This document shows positions 1 to 6,778 of a DNA stretch of 11,383 bases, in pieces. The stretch is from NCBI GenBank assembly GCA_945787585.1, contig CALZIG010000113.1, positions 1 through 11,383 of the forward strand. The letters are read 5' to 3'. Each line of letters starts with the position of its first letter. Within the stretch, counting starts at the first letter, position 1. The translations under genes and the position numbers were made by a program. This DNA is from an uncultured Gammaproteobacteria bacterium (GTDB lineage Bacteria; Pseudomonadota; Gammaproteobacteria; SZUA-140). Under the pieces are notes generated by a model. That model was not told where the DNA came from. It saw nothing but the letters and a program-made list of their open reading frames with translations, and did not search any database.

Positions 1-338
1 CGCATAATATCGAAGATGAACCTGACAACACCACGCGTTTTCTGGTGATTGGCAAGCACCTGGCCCAGCCCAGCGGTAATGATAAAACATCATTGCTGGT
101 GTCGACGGCTAATCGACCGGGCGCGCTGCATCAGCTGTTAAAAGTGTTCGCTGATAGTGATATTTCGATGACGCGGATCGAGTCTCGTCCATCACGGCGT
201 GGCATGTGGGATTATGTCTTTTTTATCGACATCGAAGGGCATGTGGATGATGCGCCGGTGGCCGCAGCGCTGAAAACGCTGGAGCGTGATGCCTATCTGG
301 TCAAGATACTCGGCTCATATCCCGATGCGGTGCTGTAA
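1..338 (+). CDS. pheA: Prephenate dehydratase (PheA / P-protein), C-terminal part, 5' truncated
   Basis: This is the 3' end of the enzyme that converts prephenate to phenylpyruvate in phenylalanine synthesis; in most gammaproteobacteria it is fused to an N-terminal chorismate mutase, which would lie left of the window. The reading frame is open from base 3, with 111 residues visible. It begins with a segment ending in TTRFLVIG, which contains the conserved TRF motif at the end of the dehydratase catalytic domain. A complete ACT domain follows (about residues 25-105 of the visible part) with the GALH (RPGALHQLL) and ESRP (IESRPSR) motifs that bind phenylalanine for feedback inhibition. Feedback control by phenylalanine is therefore expected. 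An internal GTG at 45 could be mistaken for a start, but homology clearly continues upstream of it. The stop is TAA at 336-338, 78 nt before aroF, and no terminator lies between, so co-transcription is likely. Confidence 0.95.
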   Translation, partial: HNIEDEPDNTTRFLVIGKHLAQPSGNDKTSLLVSTANRPGALHQLLKVFADSDISMTRIESRPSRRGMWDYVFFIDIEGHVDDAPVAAALKTLERDAYLVKILGSYPDAVL

Positions 339-416
339 GGCGCGCTCGCATGCATAGATCAAACTATCAATAGACGTTAATAAATTTAAGATTAATTCAG
401 AATTAGGAAAAGCAAC
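339..416 (+). other. pheA-aroF intergenic spacer with the aroF ribosome binding site
   Basis: This 78-nt AT-rich gap contains no hairpin with a U-tract and no convincing -35/-10 pair. AGGAAA at 405-410 lies 6 nt before the aroF ATG and is a good Shine-Dalgarno sequence. In many related genomes a hisC aminotransferase gene occupies this place; no remnant of one is visible in the gap. Confidence 0.6.
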
Positions 417-1433
417 ATGATCATTATCATGAACACCAAGGCTGCGGATGAACAGGTAAGCGCAGTGGAAGAGAAACTGGCTCAAATGGGATTGGGTTCT
501 AATGTCTCGCGTGGCATTCAGCGCATTGTGATCGGCGCGATTGGCGACGAGCAGGCGGTCGACCAGGAGGCACTGGAAGCGCTACATGGCGTTGAAAAAG
601 TGGTGCGGGTGATGAAGCCGTATAAAATTGTGGCGCGTGAGTCGCATGAAGCAAGCACCATTGTCGATGTGGCTGGCATCCCCATTGGCGGCAATACAGT
701 ACAGATCATTGCCGGCCCTTGTTCCGTTGAGACACCCGCGCAGATGGCCGCGTCGGCAGAGGGTGTGGTTGCCGCGGGTTGTCGTCTGATGCGCGGCGGT
801 GCATTCAAGCCGCGCACCAGTCCCTACTCTTTTCAGGGGGTCGGTGCGGATGGTTTGACGATGTTTCGTGAAGCGGCCAGTAAACATAATCTACCGATCG
901 TGACTGAGCTGATGGATGTGCGCATGCTCGATACCTTTCTCGAAAATAAGGTCGACGTGATTCAGATCGGTACGCGCAATATGCAGAACTTTGATCTGCT
1001 TAAAGAGGTCGGCAGAACACATGTCCCGGTGATTTTGAAACGTGGCATGAGCGCAACGATTTCTGAGTGGTTGATGTCGGCGGAGTATATTGCAGCGGGC
1101 GGCAATCACAATATTATCTTCTGCGAACGTGGTGTGCGAACCTTCGAAACTGCTTACCGCAATATGCTCGATGTCACCGCGATTCCAGTATTGAAGCGTG
1201 AGACCCACCTGCCGGTGATCATCGATCCAAGCCACGCGGGCGGTAAAGCGTGGATGGTGCCAGAATTATCACGTGCCGCCGTGGCCGCAGGTGCCGATGG
1301 CCTGTTGATCGAGATGCACCCCTGTCCGCAGGATGCGTGGTGCGATGCCGATCAGGCGTTGAGCCCCACCGAACTGTCTGCGTTGATGGTGCAGCTGGGC
1401 GGGATTGCGCGAGTGATTGGACGCGAGATCTAA
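417..1433 (+). CDS. aroF: 3-deoxy-7-phosphoheptulonate (DAHP) synthase, type I-beta with N-terminal ferredoxin-like domain
   Basis: This enzyme condenses phosphoenolpyruvate and erythrose 4-phosphate to DAHP, the first step of the shikimate pathway, in the cytoplasm. The 338-residue protein has an N-terminal ferredoxin-like regulatory domain (about 1-70, starting MIIIM, ending MKPYKIVARE) and then the TIM-barrel catalytic domain (about 80-335). Visible family motifs are AGPCSVE (99-105), GGAFKPRTSPYSFQG (127-141), LKRGMSATISEW (207-218), CERGVRTFE (236-244) and DPSHAGGK (270-277). The expected metal ligands are Cys102, His273, Glu299 and Asp310. Length and layout match the Thermotoga-type I-beta enzymes rather than the E. 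coli AroF/G/H type, which lacks this domain. In that family the ferredoxin-like domain mediates inhibition by tyrosine or phenylalanine, so feedback control is inferred. The ATG at 417 has AGGAAA 6 nt upstream; the internal ATG at 429 would remove the first strand of the regulatory domain. Confidence 0.95.
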   Translation: MIIIMNTKAADEQVSAVEEKLAQMGLGSNVSRGIQRIVIGAIGDEQAVDQEALEALHGVEKVVRVMKPYKIVARESHEASTIVDVAGIPIGGNTVQIIAGPCSVETPAQMAASAEGVVAAGCRLMRGGAFKPRTSPYSFQGVGADGLTMFREAASKHNLPIVTELMDVRMLDTFLENKVDVIQIGTRNMQNFDLLKEVGRTHVPVILKRGMSATISEWLMSAEYIAAGGNHNIIFCERGVRTFETAYRNMLDVTAIPVLKRETHLPVIIDPSHAGGKAWMVPELSRAAVAAGADGLLIEMHPCPQDAWCDADQALSPTELSALMVQLGGIARVIGREI

Positions 1434-1449
1434 TCCCGTCTTATTGCGC

Positions 1450-2337
1450 ATGGCCACCACGACCACTACCGCTGCTTTTACCAGTCAACGATTAACGATT
1501 ATCGGGGTGGGTCTGATCGGTGGGTCACTGGCGCGCGCATTGCGTCGTGCTCATTGCTGCGATGAGGTTGTTGGATGCGGCCGCGATGAGGCGCACCTGA
1601 AAAAAGCCGTCGAACTGGGTGTTATTGACCGTTACGAGATGAATGTCGCGGCCGCAGTGAGTGGTGCTGACATGGTCGTGGTTGCGGTGCCGTTACGTGC
1701 GATGGCGACAGTCTTCTCGCAGATGGTGTCGGGGCTCGCCGCAGATACTGTGATTACCGATGTGGGCAGCGCTAAAGCGAGTGTAGTCAAAACAGCGCGC
1801 GCGCAACTGGGCGACAGATTCTCGGACTTTGTACCCGGTCACCCGATAGCGGGCACCGAACAGAGCGGCGTTGAAGCTTCGTTTGCCGAGTTGTTTGATA
1901 ACCGCGGGGTGATTCTCACGCCGCTTATAGAAACCGATGCGGAAAAGTGCGCGCGAGTACGTACGATGTGGGAATGCGCGGGCGCCTCTGTAACAGATAT
2001 GGCGGTTGCGCATCACGATGAGGTGTTAGCGGCGACCAGTCACCTGCCCCATTTGCTGGCATTTTCGCTGGTCAACACCCTGGCGAGTCTCGATGAGCGC
2101 AAGGAGATCTTCGATTTTGCGGCCGGTGGTTTTCGTGACTTTACCCGTATCGCCTCCAGTGATCCGGTGATGTGGCGCGATATCTGTCTGGAAAATCGCG
2201 ATGCAGTGCTGGAGGTGTTGCAGCACTTTAATAGTGACCTCAGGCAGCTTGAGGATGCGATCCGCGACGACGATGGCGAGGCAGTGGTCAACGTCTTTGC
2301 GCGCGCCAAGGCAACGCGAGACCGTTTTTGCGGCTAA
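1450..2337 (+). CDS. tyrA: Prephenate / arogenate dehydrogenase (TyrA), monofunctional
   Basis: This is an NAD(P)-dependent oxidative decarboxylase that turns prephenate into 4-hydroxyphenylpyruvate (or arogenate into tyrosine). From the ATG at 1450 it has 295 residues. It opens with a Rossmann fold carrying GVGLIGGS (19-26), then DVGSAK (104-109), PGHPIAG (129-135, with the likely catalytic His131), SHLPHLLAF (197-205) and GGFRDFTRIASSDPVMW (226-242, whose Arg233 probably contacts the substrate carboxylate). There is no chorismate mutase fusion and no C-terminal ACT domain, so direct tyrosine inhibition through such a domain is not expected. The frame stays open upstream to a TTG at 1417, but that would overlap aroF. 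The ATG at 1450 lies 16 nt after the aroF stop and has no clear Shine-Dalgarno sequence, which suggests translational coupling. Cofactor and substrate preference cannot be read from the sequence with confidence. Confidence 0.92.
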   Translation: MATTTTTAAFTSQRLTIIGVGLIGGSLARALRRAHCCDEVVGCGRDEAHLKKAVELGVIDRYEMNVAAAVSGADMVVVAVPLRAMATVFSQMVSGLAADTVITDVGSAKASVVKTARAQLGDRFSDFVPGHPIAGTEQSGVEASFAELFDNRGVILTPLIETDAEKCARVRTMWECAGASVTDMAVAHHDEVLAATSHLPHLLAFSLVNTLASLDERKEIFDFAAGGFRDFTRIASSDPVMWRDICLENRDAVLEVLQHFNSDLRQLEDAIRDDDGEAVVNVFARAKATRDRFCG

Positions 2338-2394
2338 TCAAAAACGCATCCATTTTATTTTTATTCCACAAATCATAGTGCGGATATTTTAGTT

Positions 2395-3717
2395 ATGTCA
2401 GGTTCAGATTTAATGTTCAAGGTTTCGCCGGGCGGCCAGCTGCAAGGGCTGGTACGTGTGGCGGGCGACAAGTCGATTTCACACCGTTCTATTATGCTCG
2501 GTTCATTGGCCAATGGGGTGACTGAGATCAGCGGTTTTCTCGAAGGTGACGATAGCCTGGCCACACTGAACGCCTTTCGTGCGATGGGGGTGCGTATTGA
2601 CGGCCCGCAGGACGGCAACGTAACAGTGCATGGTGTCGGTATGCATGGTCTCAAGGCGCCGGCAGCACCGCTCGATCTCGGTAATTCAGGCACCTCAATG
2701 CGCCTGCTGGCAGGGCTGTTGTCGGGTCAGGCGTTTGATGTGGAGATGGCGGGTGACAGTTCGCTTAATTCGCGTCCGATGAAACGTATTAGTGTGCCGC
2801 TGGGTGAGATGGGTGCTGATGTACAAGGGGCTGAGGCAGGGACCCCTCCACTTAAAATAAAGGGTGGGCAGCGCCTGAAAGGGATCGCCTACAAAATGCC
2901 GATGGCGAGCGCACAGGTAAAGTCATCGCTACTATTGGCGGGGCTTTACGCCGACGGCGAGACCTGTGTGACGGAACCCGCGCCAACACGTGACCACACC
3001 GAGCGGATGTTACAGGGCTTCGGTTATGAGGTACGTGTGAATGGCGATATCGCCTGTTTGACGGGAGGTGGTGAGTTGAAAGCAACGCGTATCGATGTGC
3101 CGGCAGATATCTCGTCCGCCACCTTCTTTATGGTGGGCGCTGCGATTGCCCCCGGTTCTGATGTGACGCTACAACATGTCGGGATTAATCCCACCCGTAT
3201 CGGCGTGATCAATATTCTGCGCCAGATGGGCGGCAATATCGAAGTGCAGAATGAACGCATTGTCGGCGGCGAACCGGTCGCCGATATTCGTGTCCGTGCC
3301 AGTCAGCTGCACGGCATCCAGATTCCGCAAGATCAGGTGCCGCTGGCGATCGATGAATTCCCCGCGCTCTTTATCGCGGCCGCTTGTGCCGAGGGTGAAA
3401 CAGTATTGACCGGCGCAGAGGAGCTGCGGGTCAAAGAGAGTGACCGCATTCAGGTGATGGCCGACGGGCTGGTGGCGTTGGGAGTCGATGCGACGCCGAC
3501 GGCGGATGGCATGGTGATCCGCGGCGGAGAGATTGGCGGTGGTCGCGTCGATAGTGGTGGCGACCATCGCATCGCGATGTCATTTGCGATGGCGGCGCTG
3601 AGGGCGACAGGCGAGATTGAGATTACAGACTGCGCCAATGTGAATACCTCATTTCCGGGCTTTGTGTCGCTGGCACGCACGGCAGGGCTACAGATTTCGA
3701 GTGAAAATGATGGGTAA
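2395..3717 (+). CDS. aroA: 3-phosphoshikimate 1-carboxyvinyltransferase (EPSP synthase), class II-like
   Basis: The product transfers enolpyruvyl from PEP to shikimate 3-phosphate, the sixth shikimate step and the glyphosate target. The 440 residues cover both EPSP synthase lobes: GDKSISHRS (24-32), LGNSGTSMRLLAG (95-107), DSSLNSRPMKR (121-131), MASAQVKSSLLLAGL (170-184), RDHTERML (199-206), NPTRIGV (265-271), IDEFPAL (319-325, likely catalytic Asp320), RVKESDRI (345-352, Glu348) and GDHRIAMSF (389-397). The four signatures used to define class II enzymes (GDKS, SAQxK, RxHxE, NxTR) are all present, unlike E. coli AroA. Gly99 in the GNSGT loop is the residue found in glyphosate-sensitive enzymes; the tolerant CP4 enzyme has Ala there. 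The ATG at 2395 is assumed; no strong Shine-Dalgarno sequence precedes it, and the ATG at 2413 (MFKVSPGG) is a reasonable alternative. The tyrA stop is 57 nt upstream, and cmk starts 2 nt after the stop. Confidence 0.96.
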   Translation: MSGSDLMFKVSPGGQLQGLVRVAGDKSISHRSIMLGSLANGVTEISGFLEGDDSLATLNAFRAMGVRIDGPQDGNVTVHGVGMHGLKAPAAPLDLGNSGTSMRLLAGLLSGQAFDVEMAGDSSLNSRPMKRISVPLGEMGADVQGAEAGTPPLKIKGGQRLKGIAYKMPMASAQVKSSLLLAGLYADGETCVTEPAPTRDHTERMLQGFGYEVRVNGDIACLTGGGELKATRIDVPADISSATFFMVGAAIAPGSDVTLQHVGINPTRIGVINILRQMGGNIEVQNERIVGGEPVADIRVRASQLHGIQIPQDQVPLAIDEFPALFIAAACAEGETVLTGAEELRVKESDRIQVMADGLVALGVDATPTADGMVIRGGEIGGGRVDSGGDHRIAMSFAMAALRATGEIEITDCANVNTSFPGFVSLARTAGLQISSENDG

Positions 3718-3719
3718 AT

Positions 3720-4436
3720 ATGGCCATGAATGAACGCGAAACCAGACCTGAAAAGGGGGCTGAAAAGGTGCCGGTGATTACCATCGATGGGCCGAGTGGT
3801 TCCGGTAAAGGGACAGTGAGCCGTCTCATCGCGAGTCGCCTCGGTTGGCGTTTTCTTGATAGTGGCGCGTTATATAGGTTGGTGGCGCTAGCGGCATTGG
3901 CTCGCCGGGATGATCTGGCTGATGAAAGTAAAATAGCTATTGTTGCCAGAGAGTTAGACGTGGAGTTTAAGCTTGATTCGGATGCGGGTGAGCCGCAGAT
4001 TCTGCTTGAGGGTAGTGCCGTTGGCGGTGAAATCCGCAGTGAAACGTGTGGAGACGCGGCTTCAAGAGTGGCTGCACTACCCGCAGTACGAGAGGCGTTA
4101 CTGGCGCGGCAGCGAGACTTTAGAGCACTGCCGGGGCTGGTGGCCGATGGGCGGGATATGGGTAGCGTAGTTTTTCCTGACGCGGCGCTTAAAATTTTCC
4201 TCGACGCGAGTCCCGAAGAGCGCGCCCAAAGACGCTATAAACAGTTGAAAGAAAAGGGGATGAGTGCTAATCTTGCGGGTCTTCTGGATGAGATAAAGCT
4301 GCGTGATGCGAGAGATCGGAATCGCAGCGTCGCGCCACTGGTCCCCGCAGTCGATGCAATTTTGGTTGATTCAACTCATCAAGGTATCGATGAAGTGGTG
4401 ACCGGGATTCTGGAAGCGTGGTCCCAGCGTAGTTAA
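3720..4436 (+). CDS. cmk: Cytidylate (CMP/dCMP) kinase
   Basis: This kinase phosphorylates CMP and dCMP with ATP in pyrimidine nucleotide recycling. The reading is 238 residues from the ATG at 3720. It shows the P-loop GPSGSGKGT (24-32), the CMP-binding DSGALYR (47-53), DGRDMGSVVFPDA (143-155), the NMP-kinase stretch ASPEERAQRRYKQL (163-176) and the lid motif RDARDRNRSVAPL (195-207). The family usually starts only a few residues before PVITIDGPSGSGKGT, so the first 16 charged residues are probably not part of the protein. A GTG at 3768, preceded by AGGGGG at 3754-3759, would give a 222-residue protein of the usual length. The gene starts 2 nt after aroA and leads into rpsA, the classical cmk-rpsA pair. 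Confidence 0.95.
   Translation: MAMNERETRPEKGAEKVPVITIDGPSGSGKGTVSRLIASRLGWRFLDSGALYRLVALAALARRDDLADESKIAIVARELDVEFKLDSDAGEPQILLEGSAVGGEIRSETCGDAASRVAALPAVREALLARQRDFRALPGLVADGRDMGSVVFPDAALKIFLDASPEERAQRRYKQLKEKGMSANLAGLLDEIKLRDARDRNRSVAPLVPAVDAILVDSTHQGIDEVVTGILEAWSQRS
3754..3770 (+). promoter_or_regulatory. Strong Shine-Dalgarno sequence and GTG, alternative cmk start
   Basis: AGGGGG at 3754-3759 stands 8 nt before a GTG at 3768 that is in frame with cmk. This is a better ribosome binding site than anything before the ATG at 3720, which overlaps the aroA end. Starting here gives VPVITIDGPSGSGKGT (read as Met-Pro-Val), the usual N terminus of CMP kinases. Confidence 0.55.
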
Positions 4437-4465
4437 GTAATGGGTCAACATTTGTATCGGATGTT

Positions 4466-4502
4466 CTAACATCATCAGTGAAAAGTCAGGATGAGATGTT
4501 AG
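4466..4502 (+). promoter_or_regulatory. Hairpin in the rpsA leader
   Basis: CTAACATC at 4466-4473 is perfectly complementary to GATGTTAG at 4495-4502. Three more pairs (ATC 4474-4476 with GAT 4490-4492) can form across a 2-nt bulge, leaving a 13-nt purine-rich loop. The bases after the stem are mixed A/T, not a clean U-run, so it is not a canonical terminator. It may be an S1-recognition or mRNA-processing element. Confidence 0.5.
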
Positions 4503-4521
4503 GGCTATTTATTAACTAGAT

Positions 4522-4540
4522 AACCGTATCAACGGTTTTT
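4522..4540 (+). promoter_or_regulatory. Short hairpin with U-tract in the rpsA leader, weak terminator or attenuator
   Basis: AACCGT (4522-4527) pairs with ACGGTT (4532-4537) around the 4-nt loop ATCA, and T4536-T4540 follow. The stem is only 6 bp with three G-C pairs, so it would be a weak terminator at best. A partial-termination role before rpsA is possible but unproven. Confidence 0.35.
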
Positions 4541-4607
4541 AAACAAGACAGGTTCGCTGCGTAGCTATTTTTTTAGTGAGTTTAAGTGGGCCAAGGGTTT
4601 TTTAATT

Positions 4608-6284
4608 ATGAGTGAAAGTTTCGCGCAATTATTTGAAGAGAGTCAAGTAGAACAGTTAATGCGTCCAGGCGCCATTGTGACAGGCATTGTCATGGCGATT
4701 GGACCGGATGTCGTGGTAGTCAACGCAGGACTTAAGTCTGAGGGTGTTATTCCTCTCGAGCAGTTCCTGAATGAACAGGGTGAGACTGAGGTCGCGGTTG
4801 GCGACGAGGTTGATGTTGCCCTTGACGCCATTGAAGATGGTTTTGGCGAGACAAGACTCTCTCGTGAAAAGGCGAAGCGTGCGAAACTTTGGGACGAACT
4901 TGAAGGCGCACTTGAAAGCAGCGCAATTGTCACCGGTATTATCACCGGTAAAGTTAAAGGTGGTTTCACGGTTGAGATTGGTGCAGTACGTGCCTTCCTG
5001 CCGGGGTCTCTGGTCGATGTTCGTCCAGTACGCGATACCGCTTACCTTGAAGGCAAGGATCTTGAATTTAAGGTCGTTAAACTGGATCGCAAGCGCAACA
5101 ACGTGGTGGTTTCACGTCGCGCAGTGGTTGAGAAAGAGAGCAGCGCCGAGCGCGACGAGCTCCTCGCGAATCTTCAGGAAGGTCAGGTCGTTAAAGGCGT
5201 GGTCAAGAATCTTACCGATTACGGCGCGTTCATCGACCTCGGTGGTATCGACGGTCTGCTGCATATTACCGACATGGCGTGGAAGCGCGTCAAGACACCT
5301 TCCGAGATCGTCAACATTGGTGATGAGATCGACGTTAAGGTGCTGAAGTTTGATAAAGAGCGTAACCGCGTTTCACTTGGCTTGAAACAGATGGGTGAAG
5401 ATCCATGGGGTAACCTGACCCGCCGTTACCCAGTAGGGCATCAGGTGTTTGGTAAGGTGACTAACATTGCAGACTACGGCTGTTTTGTTGAGATTGAAGA
5501 TGGTGTAGAAGGGTTGGTGCATGTTTCTGAGATGGATTGGACCAACAAAAACATCCATCCTTCGAAGGTCGTTCATCTGGGTGATGAGGTTGAAGTTAAG
5601 GTACTGGATATCGATGAAGAGCGTCGTCGTATCTCCCTTGGCATGAAGCAGTGCTTTTCAAACCCATGGGAAGAGTTTGCATCGACCCATAATAAGGGTG
5701 ACAAGCTGACCGGTACCATCAAGTCAATCACTGACTTTGGCATATTTGTGGGCTTGACCGGTAGCATTGATGGTCTGCTACATCTGTCTGATCTTTCGTG
5801 GAATGAGGCGGCAGAAGAGGCAGCGCATAACTATAAGAAGGGTGACGAAATTGATACCGTTATTCTAGCGATTGATCCTGAGCGTGAGCGTATCTCTCTG
5901 GGTGTTAAGCAGCTTGAGCGTGACCCATTCTCTAACTATGTGGCTGATCATCCTAAAGGAGAGATCGTCAAGGGTGTAGTGAGTGAAGTGGATGCCAAGG
6001 GTGCGATTATCACACTGGCTGAAAGTGTTGAAGGGCATCTTCGTTCTTCAGAGCTGGCACGTGACCGTGTTGAAGATGCGCGTACTGTGCTGACTGTCGG
6101 TGATGAGATTGAAGCTCGTTTTATGGGTGTTGATCGTAAAAACCGTACCATTATGCTTTCAGTAAAAGCGAAAGATGCCTATGAAGAGGCCGCGCAAGTG
6201 AAAGATTATAGTCAATCGTCAGCGGCATCTGGTACAACAACACTGGGTGATTTGCTAAAAGAGAAAATGGAAGGCAATTCATAA
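4608..6284 (+). CDS. rpsA: 30S ribosomal protein S1
   Basis: S1 is the largest ribosomal protein. It binds mRNA on the 30S subunit and unfolds leaders for initiation. The 558 residues contain six S1/OB-fold repeats at about 21-87, 106-171, 192-260, 277-347, 364-434 and 451-520. Repeats 1 and 2 are the divergent ribosome-docking pair. Repeats 3-5 carry the RNA-binding consensus (for example [20 protein letters not shown] at 197-216, then LLHITDMAW), with the SLGLKQ / SLGMKQ / SLGVKQ ends at 256-261, 343-348 and 430-435. The N terminus [12 protein letters not shown] and the end [13 protein letters not shown] are typical for gammaproteobacteria, and the length is the usual ~557-560. It follows cmk after a structured leader and precedes ihfB, the conserved order. 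Autoregulation at translation is known for the E. coli gene. Codons here are more uniform and favour frequently used ones compared with the upstream genes, as expected for a highly expressed gene. Confidence 0.98.
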   Translation: MSESFAQLFEESQVEQLMRPGAIVTGIVMAIGPDVVVVNAGLKSEGVIPLEQFLNEQGETEVAVGDEVDVALDAIEDGFGETRLSREKAKRAKLWDELEGALESSAIVTGIITGKVKGGFTVEIGAVRAFLPGSLVDVRPVRDTAYLEGKDLEFKVVKLDRKRNNVVVSRRAVVEKESSAERDELLANLQEGQVVKGVVKNLTDYGAFIDLGGIDGLLHITDMAWKRVKTPSEIVNIGDEIDVKVLKFDKERNRVSLGLKQMGEDPWGNLTRRYPVGHQVFGKVTNIADYGCFVEIEDGVEGLVHVSEMDWTNKNIHPSKVVHLGDEVEVKVLDIDEERRRISLGMKQCFSNPWEEFASTHNKGDKLTGTIKSITDFGIFVGLTGSIDGLLHLSDLSWNEAAEEAAHNYKKGDEIDTVILAIDPERERISLGVKQLERDPFSNYVADHPKGEIVKGVVSEVDAKGAIITLAESVEGHLRSSELARDRVEDARTVLTVGDEIEARFMGVDRKNRTIMLSVKAKDAYEEAAQVKDYSQSSAASGTTTLGDLLKEKMEGNS

Positions 6285-6305
6285 TCGATTTATCTCCGTC
6301 GGGTC

Positions 6306-6340
6306 TCCCTTGTTATTGCAAATTGTGGCATAACAAGGGA
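6306..6340 (+). other. Perfect 11-bp hairpin between rpsA and ihfB
   Basis: TCCCTTGTTAT (6306-6316) is exactly complementary to ATAACAAGGGA (6330-6340), with a 13-nt loop. It starts 21 nt after the rpsA stop. No U-tract follows (the next bases are TGATCAG), so it is not a standard intrinsic terminator. It may protect the 3' end of rpsA mRNA, be an RNase III or RNase E processing site, or be a protein-binding inverted repeat. Confidence 0.6.
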
Positions 6341-6394
6341 TGATCAGACACATGTGGTCGTGTGTGGCGCTTTATGTATTTTGGAGCGGAATAA

Positions 6395-6700
6395 ATGACA
6401 AAGTCTGAATTAATTGAAATTATCGCGCAGAAGCAGAAGCATTTATCCTATAAGGATATTGAATATGCGGTGAAAACCATGATTGAGCAGATGGCTCAGT
6501 CACTGGCGAGTGGTGAACGAATCGAAATTCGTGGATTTGGTAGCTTTTCATTGCACTTTCGTCCACCAAGAATGGGGCGTAATCCAAAGACGGGTGAGCC
6601 AGTGCCACTTTCAGGAAAGCACGTGCCGCATTTTAAGCCCGGCAAGGAGCTGCGTGAACGTGTGAATGAAAGTATTGGGACGACAACGATTCAGGAGTGA
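6395..6700 (+). CDS. ihfB: Integration host factor subunit beta
   Basis: This is the beta subunit of the heterodimeric nucleoid protein IHF, which bends DNA sharply at specific sites and acts in recombination, replication and sigma-54 type transcription. The 101 residues show the HU/IHF fold: N-terminal helices ([31 protein letters not shown]), the signature [29 protein letters not shown] split over 40-68, and the arm with Pro64 (GRNPKTG) that intercalates between base pairs. The [19 protein letters not shown] region identifies the beta rather than the alpha subunit. The start ATG has GGAG at 6383-6386, 8 nt upstream. It lies downstream of rpsA, as in other gammaproteobacteria. In E. coli the gene is also transcribed from promoters between rpsA and ihfB, but I could not recognise one here. 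The partner ihfA would lie elsewhere. Confidence 0.97.
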   Translation: MTKSELIEIIAQKQKHLSYKDIEYAVKTMIEQMAQSLASGERIEIRGFGSFSLHFRPPRMGRNPKTGEPVPLSGKHVPHFKPGKELRERVNESIGTTTIQE

Positions 6701-6727
6701 TCTTGTTTTGGTTGGGTTAAGGCTCAG

Positions 6728-6747
6728 TGCTCGAGCTTTATCGAGCG
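6728..6747 (+). other. Small hairpin between ihfB and lapA
   Basis: GCTCGA (6729-6734) pairs with TCGAGC (6741-6746) around the loop GCTTTA, and T6728 can wobble-pair with G6747. The following bases (ACAAAACTT) do not form a U-tract, so it is not a typical terminator. It may modulate ihfB-lapA expression, or be incidental. Confidence 0.4.
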
Positions 6748-6778
6748 ACAAAACTTCACATAGAAGGGGTGTGATGAC

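Larger units (their letters stand above)
4437..4607 (+). promoter_or_regulatory. rpsA 5' leader, probable autoregulatory region
   Basis: This 171-nt gap between cmk and rpsA holds two hairpins (4466-4502 and 4522-4540), a T7 run at 4568-4574, a T6 run at 4598-4603 and a modest AAGGG (4593-4597) 10 nt before the rpsA ATG. In E. coli, S1 represses its own translation through a structured leader with a weak Shine-Dalgarno sequence. A structured, U-rich leader of similar size in the same place suggests the same type of control, but the helices here were found by eye and not aligned to the known leader. I found no convincing promoter. Confidence 0.5.

Noticed and set aside
45..338. Independent small ACT-domain protein starting at GTG 45
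   Set aside because: The frame is open to the left edge, and the residues before the GTG (ending TTRF) are the conserved end of the prephenate dehydratase domain, so it is the C terminus of PheA.
1417..1449. Longer tyrA start at TTG 1417
   Set aside because: It would overlap the end of aroF by 17 nt and add residues without similarity to TyrA; the ATG at 1450 is closer to the Rossmann fold and better placed.
3169..3567. A 132-codon open frame on the - strand inside aroA
   Set aside because: It is an antisense shadow of a GC-rich coding region, has no family features, and lies opposite conserved AroA motifs.
4161..4170. ops-like GGTAGCGT inside cmk
   Set aside because: It lies within a conserved coding motif of CMP kinase (DMGSVV), far from any polysaccharide promoter. 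It is taken as a chance match and used as a caution for the one at 8441.
4568..4574. T7 run before rpsA as a terminator tail
   Set aside because: The preceding bases form at best a 3-bp stem (GCT/AGC); a U-rich ribosome or S1 contact region is a better explanation.
4771..5346. A 191-codon open frame on the + strand inside rpsA
   Set aside because: It overlaps rpsA in another frame, the protein is Arg/Ser/Leu-rich without any recognisable motif, and rpsA itself shows six intact S1 domains across the same bases.
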